NCBI GenBank assembly: GCA_949747745.1
Contig: CATKFT010000185.1
Span: 1 to 11,269, forward strand
DNA length: 11,269 nucleotides
Source: an uncultured Clostridia bacterium
Lineage (GTDB): Bacteria; Bacillota_A; Clostridia; TANB77; CAG-508
Reading direction: 5' to 3'
Positions within the stretch are counted from its first letter, which is position 1, and each line of letters opens with the position of its first letter. The notes below the pieces were generated by a model, which saw only the letters and a program-made list of their open reading frames with translations, had not been told where the DNA came from and did no database searches. This document shows, in pieces, positions 6,372 to 11,269 of this stretch. The translations under genes and the position numbers were made by a program.

Positions 6372-6848
6372 ATGATTACAAAAAAACAAGGAAAAGCTTA
6401 TGCTGCAATAACATTAGATTTATTATATAAAATGAAAGTTAAGATAGATCCAGAGCTTCTATCAAAGCAAATGGAATTAATATATGATTTGTATGAGCCA
6501 AAAGAAGTAGAAGAAATTTATATAAACATGTTGCAAAATAATAGAATAATACATAAGAGTATTAGAGGAAGAGCAAATTGTTATATTGTAAATTCTTATA
6601 ATTCTGCCAATGAACAAATTAAAAGAATTAAAGAATTTTGCTGTAGTAAAATCGAAATAGGTAAAATGTATATCACAGGATCAGGAGAAAACACAGATAC
6701 ATATTATCAGCTTATACAAGATATTAGAAATAAAAGTATGGATTTACTAATTATGAATATTTTTACCATACTAGGAATGAGTGAAAAAGAACTAAATGTG
6801 ATTATACATCTATGTAGGAAAAATCAAATAACCTTTGTAGAAATTTGA
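6372..6848 (+). CDS. Resolvase-like protein lacking catalytic arginines
   Basis: A 158-residue protein with an AGGAG site, 16 bp after the HTH gene. Residues 1-65 form a helical segment that I do not recognise. Residues about 69-158 line up with the N-terminal catalytic domain of serine recombinases: CYIVNSYNS against the YxRxS strand; MYITGSGENTDTYYQLIQDI against the 'YvDdGySGtnf.RPdFkkmi' stretch; MDLLIMNIFTILGMSEKELN against 'idlvvtksLsRlgRd'; and NQITFVEI against 'girfiai'. The Arg of YxR is Val, and both Arg of the SRLGR motif are absent (FTILGM), so strand cleavage is very unlikely. The alignment is by eye and remote. It may be a structural or regulatory relative of the recombinases downstream. 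No DNA-binding domain follows. The stop overlaps the ribosome binding site of the next small gene, so the two are probably translated together. Confidence 0.6.
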   Translation: MITKKQGKAYAAITLDLLYKMKVKIDPELLSKQMELIYDLYEPKEVEEIYINMLQNNRIIHKSIRGRANCYIVNSYNSANEQIKRIKEFCCSKIEIGKMYITGSGENTDTYYQLIQDIRNKSMDLLIMNIFTILGMSEKELNVIIHLCRKNQITFVEI

Positions 6849-6860
6849 GAGGTGAGATAA

Positions 6861-6977
6861 TTGATACTATTATTTATTGGATTGCTGATAGGTGCAATAT
6901 TAGGAATAGGACTTCATTGTACACTAATTATTGCAAAAGAAGCAGATAAAAAAATAAAAATGATAAAGTCAGATTAA
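6861..6977 (+). CDS. 38-residue single-helix membrane protein (DUF3789-like)
   Basis: A short frame starting at TTG, with GAGAGGTGAG (6847-6856) as ribosome binding site overlapping the previous stop codon. The protein begins MILLFIGLLIGAILGIGLHC and ends in a charged tail (KEADKKIKMIKSD). One glycine-zipper-like hydrophobic helix followed by a short polar end is typical of DUF3789-type microproteins, which are common in Clostridial phages and conjugative elements. Its stop codon lies in the loop of the following terminator. Function unknown. Confidence 0.65.
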   Translation: MILLFIGLLIGAILGIGLHCTLIIAKEADKKIKMIKSD

Positions 6978-6988
6978 TCTGGCTTTTT
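6965..6988 (+). terminator. Rho-independent terminator overlapping the microprotein stop
   Basis: AAAGTCAGAT and ATCTGGCTTT pair (one G-T wobble) around a tiny loop and run into TTTTT. It separates the HTH / resolvase-like / microprotein group from the 91-residue gene, allowing partial read-through. Confidence 0.8.
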
Positions 6989-7003
6989 ATTATGGGGGTA
7001 AAA

Positions 7004-7279
7004 ATGAATAAACAAGAATGTAAAAAATATATTAAAAAGGCTTATAAAAGACTAATGGAACATAATAAAACATTAAATGAAGAGAATATTGAGTATGAGA
7101 TGAAAAATGTATTAAAAGAACAAATAACAGAATATATAGCATATTCTAAAATTGCAGTACATAATATGAAAAGTAGTGGAAATTTTGAAATAACATTAGA
7201 AGACATATTGGAAGAAATAGATATATTACCAACAATTTATCCTAAATATGAAGCAATTAATACTGCAAATAAACTATAA
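7004..7279 (+). CDS. 91-residue helical protein, unrecognised
   Basis: The start is the ATG at 7004; the ATG at 6992 is part of the GGGGGT ribosome binding sequence itself and is not used as start here. The protein (MNKQECKKYIKKAYKRL...) is predicted mostly helical and has no signal peptide or membrane helix. It has a basic N-terminus and an acidic middle (ITLEDILEEID). I do not recognise a family. It sits between two terminators, directly ahead of the repeated leader and the stand-alone resolvase-domain gene. An accessory or directionality role would fit its size and position, but nothing in the sequence demonstrates it. Confidence 0.65.
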   Translation: MNKQECKKYIKKAYKRLMEHNKTLNEENIEYEMKNVLKEQITEYIAYSKIAVHNMKSSGNFEITLEDILEEIDILPTIYPKYEAINTANKL

Positions 7280-7293
7280 TTTTTTCTCGACTT
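7278..7293 (+). repeat. Leader repeat copy 1 (AATTTTTTCTCGACTT)
   Basis: It begins at the stop codon of the 91-residue gene, about 60 bp before the stand-alone resolvase-domain gene. It matches copy 2 at 15 of 16 positions. Confidence 0.65.
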
Positions 7294-7353
7294 CACATAT
7301 CCTATATTATTTTATAAGATGTTTGAAAGTTTATAGTAGAAAGGAAGAGGCAT

Positions 7354-7764
7354 ATGATTAAAGAAAATATTAACCATATTAGTGATATAAATAGGGAATT
7401 GATGAAACAAATTTTTAAGGAATATAAAGAAGGTATAGTTGGATATGTAAGAACTGCTCATATTGATGATCACATAATGAATATAAAAAGGCAAAAAGAT
7501 ATTATATTATGTTTTTGCAAAGAATATAATATTAAATGTAAGAAAATTTATATAGAAGAAGGATTTTCAGGAATAAATTATGAAAGACCAAACATTAAAA
7601 ATATTACAAAGTCTAATAAAGAGAAAGTTATACTTACAACTGAATTTTCTAGGTTTTCTCGAGATATGATAGCTTTAGATAGGTATGTAGACGAAAACGA
7701 TAAGATTATCATAGGAATAACCGATGGAGTAATAATAAGAAAAAATACACAAGATTGGCTTTAG
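7354..7764 (+). CDS. Stand-alone serine recombinase catalytic domain with Ala for Ser
   Basis: A 136-residue protein starting at ATG after a strong AAGGAAGAGG site. It is almost only the N-terminal resolvase domain: VGYVRTA (residues 29-35), IEEGFSGINYERPNI (67-81), EFSRFSRDMIALDRY (97-111), and KIIIGITDGV near the end. Compared with the large recombinases nearby (YLRLS, YMRLS), the nucleophilic Ser is Ala (A35). R33, R100 and R103 are kept. There is no recombinase domain, zinc ribbon or coiled coil, so it cannot act alone as a large serine recombinase. The full ribosome binding site, terminator and conserved core suggest a kept gene rather than random decay. It may form mixed dimers with, or block, the recombinases encoded just downstream. 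A remnant of a once full-length recombinase is the alternative. Confidence 0.8.
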   Translation: MIKENINHISDINRELMKQIFKEYKEGIVGYVRTAHIDDHIMNIKRQKDIILCFCKEYNIKCKKIYIEEGFSGINYERPNIKNITKSNKEKVILTTEFSRFSRDMIALDRYVDENDKIIIGITDGVIIRKNTQDWL

Positions 7765-7781
7765 TGCTAATCTTCTTTTTT
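7751..7781 (+). terminator. Rho-independent terminator containing the resolvase-domain stop codon
   Basis: AAGATTGGC (7751-7759) pairs with GCTAATCTT (7766-7774), one G-T wobble, and runs into CTTTTTT. The TAG stop (7762-7764) lies in the loop. Confidence 0.8.
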
Positions 7782-7827
7782 ATAATATTTTATTATTTCA
7801 ATTCATAAACTTAATTGAGGTGAGATT

Positions 7828-7968
7828 ATGCAAAATGATACAAATGTAAAAAATAAAGACCAAAAGAAAAAAGAACAATATAAGGTAATTAAAACATACA
7901 GTGAAGATGGAGAACCATTTCAAAAGGTTATGGAAAGAATTTTAATAAACAAGTTAAATAAGATGTAA
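7828..7968 (+). CDS. 46-residue small basic protein upstream of recombinase
   Basis: The ATG has a clear GAGGTGAG ribosome binding site (7817-7824). The protein has a Lys/Asn-rich start followed by QYKVIKTYSEDGEPFQKVME and a short helical end (RILINKLNKM). The second half loosely resembles TnpW-type small proteins found beside Clostridial serine recombinases (a strand, a short polar turn, then a helix), but the resemblance is weak and I leave the function open. It lies between a terminator and the second leader repeat, immediately ahead of the first large recombinase. Confidence 0.6.
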   Translation: MQNDTNVKNKDQKKKEQYKVIKTYSEDGEPFQKVMERILINKLNKM

Positions 7969-7984
7969 AATTTTTTCTCAACTT
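7969..7984 (+). repeat. Leader repeat copy 2 (AATTTTTTCTCAACTT)
   Basis: It begins right after the stop codon of the 46-residue gene, about 60 bp before the frameshifted large recombinase. It matches copy 1 at 15 of 16 positions and sits in the same place relative to its gene. Confidence 0.65.
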
Positions 7985-8044
7985 TCAAAATAATAATACA
8001 ATCAATAAAATATGATTTAAGTAATCACAGGGAAGGAGGAAAAA

Positions 8045-9689
8045 TTGAATGTAATAGATTATACAGATAAGAAATATATAACTGCATTATATTTACGACT
8101 TAGTAAAGATGATGGAGATAAAGAAGAAAGTGAAAGTATTGCTAACCAACGAAAGATATTAAGAGCCTTTGCTGAAGAAAATAAGTTTATTGTCTATGAT
8201 GAATATATAGATGATGGATATAGTCGGGACTAATTTTGAAAGACCAGATTTTAAAAGAATGATTCAAGATATAGAAAATAAAAAAATAAATATGGTAATA
8301 ACAAAAAGTTTATCAAGATTAGGAAGAGATTATATAGAAACAGGTAGACTTATAGAAAAATTTTTCCCTGAAAATGATATAAGATATATTGCTATATTAG
8401 ATGATGTAGATACTTTTTTGGATTCAACAACTGACTTTGTAGCATTGAAAAATTTGATGAATGATTTTTATGCAAAAGAAACTTCAAAAAATGTAAAGAA
8501 AACTAAAAATAGAAAGAGAAAAAATGAGGGGTTTTATTATATAAGCACAGCACCTTTTGGATATAAAAAAATTGATGTAAAAGGAAATATAGAAATTGTA
8601 GAAGAACAAGCAAAAATCATTAGAAGAATTTATAAAGAGTTCGTTGAAGGAAAAGGTACATATCAAATAGCACAAATACTAAATAGAGAAAAAATTTTAA
8701 CACCAGGTTTACAAATAGAGTTAGCAGTTGCAGTTAATAATCAAACTGAAATAACTAAAGTATGGGATTGTACGCAAGTAAAAAGAATCTTAGAAAATCC
8801 AGTTTACATAGGAACAGTAGTACAAAATAAAACTAGGAAGATTAACTATAAAACTAAAAAGAAGATTAAGAATTCTAAGGAAGATTACGAATACATAGAA
8901 AATCATCATAAGCCTATTATTGATATGGAAACATGGGATACAGTACAAAAGATTTTAAAAGGAAAGGGAAGACAGAAAATAAATTCCTCTGACGAGCTAT
9001 TAAAGCCACTTTTATATTGCTCGCATTGTCATAATCATTTATCAATATCACATAGAAATAGAAAATATAAAAGTGGTGATAAAGTTGATACATACATTAT
9101 CTGTTCAACAGCATTAAATAGAAAAACAAATAGAATATGTTATAGACAATATAATACATACCATATTGTAGAAGAGAAAGTCTTTGAAGCAATAATAGAG
9201 ACATTAAGAGAATACTTAAATTCTAATGCATTTGATAATGAAGAAGCATTTAAAGAACTAATTAGAAGCCAAAAAGGAAAGGAAGAACTAGACGAGAAAA
9301 TGACGAAAATAAATGCAGAGATTGCAGAGGTAAATGAGAAATTACAGATTCTATATAACGATAGATTGAATAAGGTAATAGAAGAATCTGATTTTTTATT
9401 GTTTTCAGATGGGTTAAAAAATCAAAGAGATAAATTAGTAGCAATTAAACAGGATATCCAAGAACAATTAAACGAATTTGAAAAAGTGGATGTAACAAAT
9501 AGAATAGAGCAACGTATGAAAGAAATGATGGAAGATTTAGTAAATGGTGGAGATTTCACAAAAGAAAATTTGATACAATTGGTAAGAAGAATAGAGATAG
9601 ATAAAGATAAAAATATCAATATACAATATAACTTTTTAGAACTTAATTGTATAGGAGAAAAAAATGAATATGAAAAAACAGGTAGTTAA
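8045..9689 (+). pseudogene. Large serine recombinase, broken by a +1 frameshift
   Basis: Start TTG at 8045 after a strong GGAAGGAGG site. The frame stops at 8233, after DGYSRD, but the next frame continues the same domain at once with GTNFERPDFKRM. Removing one base at 8225-8228 restores DGYSGTNFERPDF, as in the recombinase downstream. The repaired protein would have 547 residues. It would carry catalytic S20 in YLRLS; SRLGRD with R91 and R94; a recombinase domain with FGYKKIDVKGN and NPVYIGTVV; a zinc ribbon (LLYCSHCHNH, then two more Cys around ICSTALNRKTNRIC); and a long coiled coil. This is the TnpX/TndX/SpoIVCA architecture, which cuts and joins DNA at attachment sites. As read, the catalytic part ends at residue 62, so the gene should be inactive unless the base is a sequencing error or the population varies. 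Its 3' end overlaps the next recombinase by 26 bp, indicating coupled translation. Confidence 0.9.
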
Positions 9690-11205
9690 TAATATTGCTA
9701 TTTATATGAGATTAAGTAGCGAAGATGGCGAAGATCAAGAAAGTGAAAGTATAAAAAATCAAAGGCAAATAAACTATGAATTTATTAATAAACACTTTGA
9801 ATATAAAAAATGTTATGAGTATGTTGATGATGGATATAGTGGAACTAATTTTAACAGACCAGATTTTAAGAAAATGATAAATGAATTAAAAAAGAATCAT
9901 ATTGAATTGATAGTTACTAAAAATTTAGCAAGATTTGCTAGAAATTATATAGATTCTGGGGAATATATTGAAAAAATATTTCCTAATATGGGTATAAGAT
10001 ATATTGCAATATTGGATGGGGTAGATAACTTTTGCGATAAAATGGAAAATGAAATTGCACCATTTAAGGGATTATTTAATGAAATGTACTGTAGAGAAAC
10101 ATCTAAAAATATTAAGAGAACTAAAAGAAGAAAAATGGAAGAAGGATTTTACTCTTGTCCTTTCCCTCCATATGGGTATAAAAAAGATACTGAACATCCC
10201 GGTAAATTAGTAATAGATGAAAAAGTAGCAGGAGTTGTAAAAACTATATTTATGATGAAATATAATGGCAAAACTTCAAAAGAGATAGCTGAATATCTAA
10301 ATGAAAAAAATATATTGACTCCTGCAAGGTATTTAAATATCTTTAAAGATAAAAAGATTGATATATGGACAGGAGAGGGAGTAAGTCGATTACTTTGTAA
10401 ACCAGTTTATATTGGTGACACATACATGGGTAAAAGTCAAAATTTAAGTTATAAGAGTAATAAAAAAATATACAATAAAAGAGAAGAATGTGTAATTACA
10501 AAAAATACTCACGAGCCAATAATAACTAGAGAAATATTTGAAGCAATACATAATAATAACAAATATAACAACTATAAGCCTAAGAAACCTAACGTAGATA
10601 CGAAGTTTGGAAATTTAATATATTGTGAATGCAATAGAAAAATGAGAAAAGTTAATAAAAATGGAAAGATTGTTTTATATTGTGGAGCTTATCTGTCTAG
10701 CGAAGTATTGTGTAAAAATTCAAAAAGATATGATTATAATGAAATTGAGAAAATTGTATTAAATAGCTTAAAAAAAGAAGTGGAAGATTTTTTGGATTCT
10801 AGGCATAAAAGAGAAAATATTTATAAAAAATGTAAAGAACAAAAATTAAAGCCAATTGTAGAACAAAGAATAAAGCTCGAGAAGGAAAAAACTGCTATAA
10901 TTTTTAAAATAACATCTTTATATAATGATAGACTAGACAAAAGAATAAGTGAGGAACAATATAAAAAAAGTTATAATGAATTAGTAAACGAACGTAATAA
11001 AATAGACAAGTTGTTAAAAGATGTACTTAGTAATGAACAGAGGATAGAAGACGAAGGCAATGTTAAAGAAAAAATTAAGGAAATGAAAAGAGCTTATAGA
11101 AAATTATCAATAAACCAATTTGATTATGAAGATTTGGCAGGTCTAATAAAAAAAATAGAGCTAACTAACAATACGATAAATATACAATTTACATTTAATC
11201 AATAG
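9664..11205 (+). CDS. Large serine recombinase (TnpX/SpoIVCA type), intact
   Basis: A 513-residue site-specific recombinase for integration and excision of an element. It starts at ATG 9664 with an AGGAG site (9653-9657), inside the end of the preceding recombinase gene. Motifs in order: YMRLSSEDG (R16, nucleophile S18); DGYSGTNFNRPDFKK (57-70); LARFARN with R90 and R93 (the usual leading Ser is Ala, but both Arg are kept); RETSKNIKRTKRRKMEEGFY at the catalytic/recombinase domain junction; PPYGYKK and KPVYIGDTYMG in the recombinase domain; cysteines C321, C323, C340 and C350 of the zinc ribbon; and a coiled coil at about 370-470. The first cysteine pair is spaced CxC rather than the usual CxxC. 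It is the last gene of the locus, where such genes often lie next to the element end. No terminator is visible behind it. Confidence 0.92.
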   Translation: MNMKKQVVNNIAIYMRLSSEDGEDQESESIKNQRQINYEFINKHFEYKKCYEYVDDGYSGTNFNRPDFKKMINELKKNHIELIVTKNLARFARNYIDSGEYIEKIFPNMGIRYIAILDGVDNFCDKMENEIAPFKGLFNEMYCRETSKNIKRTKRRKMEEGFYSCPFPPYGYKKDTEHPGKLVIDEKVAGVVKTIFMMKYNGKTSKEIAEYLNEKNILTPARYLNIFKDKKIDIWTGEGVSRLLCKPVYIGDTYMGKSQNLSYKSNKKIYNKREECVITKNTHEPIITREIFEAIHNNNKYNNYKPKKPNVDTKFGNLIYCECNRKMRKVNKNGKIVLYCGAYLSSEVLCKNSKRYDYNEIEKIVLNSLKKEVEDFLDSRHKRENIYKKCKEQKLKPIVEQRIKLEKEKTAIIFKITSLYNDRLDKRISEEQYKKSYNELVNERNKIDKLLKDVLSNEQRIEDEGNVKEKIKEMKRAYRKLSINQFDYEDLAGLIKKIELTNNTINIQFTFNQ

Positions 11206-11269
11206 AGATATCTTGCTATGAAATTAGAGTATTAAAATTCGTGTTAATATTTGACATCCAAATCATAAG
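11206..11269. other. Sequence after the last recombinase; possible element end
   Basis: It contains a small dyad TATTAA-N8-TTAATA (11230-11249) and a consensus -35 box TTGACA (11251-11256) whose -10 box would fall outside the window. AAATTCGTGTTA inside it is close to the AAATTGTGTTA element near 5663. An attachment site is expected near a terminal serine recombinase gene but cannot be defined from one side. Confidence 0.3.

Noticed and set aside
6992..7003. ATG at 6992 as start of the 91-residue gene
   Set aside because: It overlaps the G-rich ribosome binding site used by the ATG at 7004 and follows the terminator T-run directly.
8045..8240. Programmed +1 frameshift to make the full recombinase
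   Set aside because: The shift point (AGT CGG GAC TAA) has no known slippery arrangement and the tRNA would not re-pair in the +1 frame. CGG is rare in such genomes, but that alone is not enough. A mutation or sequence error is simpler.
9664..9689. Fusion of the two large recombinases
   Set aside because: The frames differ and each has its own complete set of domains; the 26-bp overlap is ordinary translational coupling.
1..11269. CRISPR array, tRNA or rRNA gene
   Set aside because: No regularly spaced repeats, no tRNA cloverleaf and no GC-rich rRNA-like stretch were seen on either strand.

Overview
The window is AT-rich DNA, with A/T-biased codons (AGA for Arg, ATA for Ile), strong AGGAGG-type ribosome binding sites and frequent TTG/GTG starts. 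Together with the gene families (YolD-like, DUF1287, DUF6076, SpoIVCA/TnpX-type large serine recombinases) this points to a low-GC Gram-positive bacterium, most likely an uncultured or gut-type member of Clostridia. TGA acts as a stop, so the ordinary bacterial code applies.

Region 1 (1-1812): the 3' part of a gene whose protein looks like the C-terminal half of a serpin fused to a further unrecognised domain, then a small membrane-anchored protein with a predicted beta-rich extracellular domain, closed by a clear intrinsic terminator (1824-1861).

Region 2 (1870-4622): a UmuC-type Y-family DNA polymerase and a YolD-like protein form a two-gene operon behind a good sigma-A promoter that overlaps a LexA-like dyad. 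Next comes a membrane-anchored DUF1287 protein with its own promoter. The two promoters share almost the same 17-bp spacer. A perfect hairpin terminator ends this block and also contains the stop codon of the gene arriving from the other strand.

Region 3 (4608-11269): this looks like one end of an integrative element. A DUF6076 zinc-motif gene runs leftwards. A 320-bp divergent intergenic region, unusually rich in inverted and direct repeats, separates it from a rightward set of genes: a helix-turn-helix protein, a protein whose C-terminal half resembles a serine-recombinase catalytic domain without its arginines, a 38-residue membrane microprotein, a 91-residue helical protein, a stand-alone resolvase domain with Ala in place of the catalytic Ser, a 46-residue protein, and two large serine recombinases. 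The first large recombinase is broken by one extra base near 8225; the second is intact. No relaxase, coupling protein, replication gene or obvious cargo lies in the window, so this is either the integration module of a larger element or a very small recombinase-driven unit.

The most distinctive feature is the assembly of four resolvase-fold proteins in about 5 kb: two apparently dead, one frameshifted and one intact. Two of these genes have a near-identical short leader, and there is a repeat-dense control region upstream. I infer that the degenerate proteins may regulate or partner the active recombinase, but the sequence alone does not prove it.
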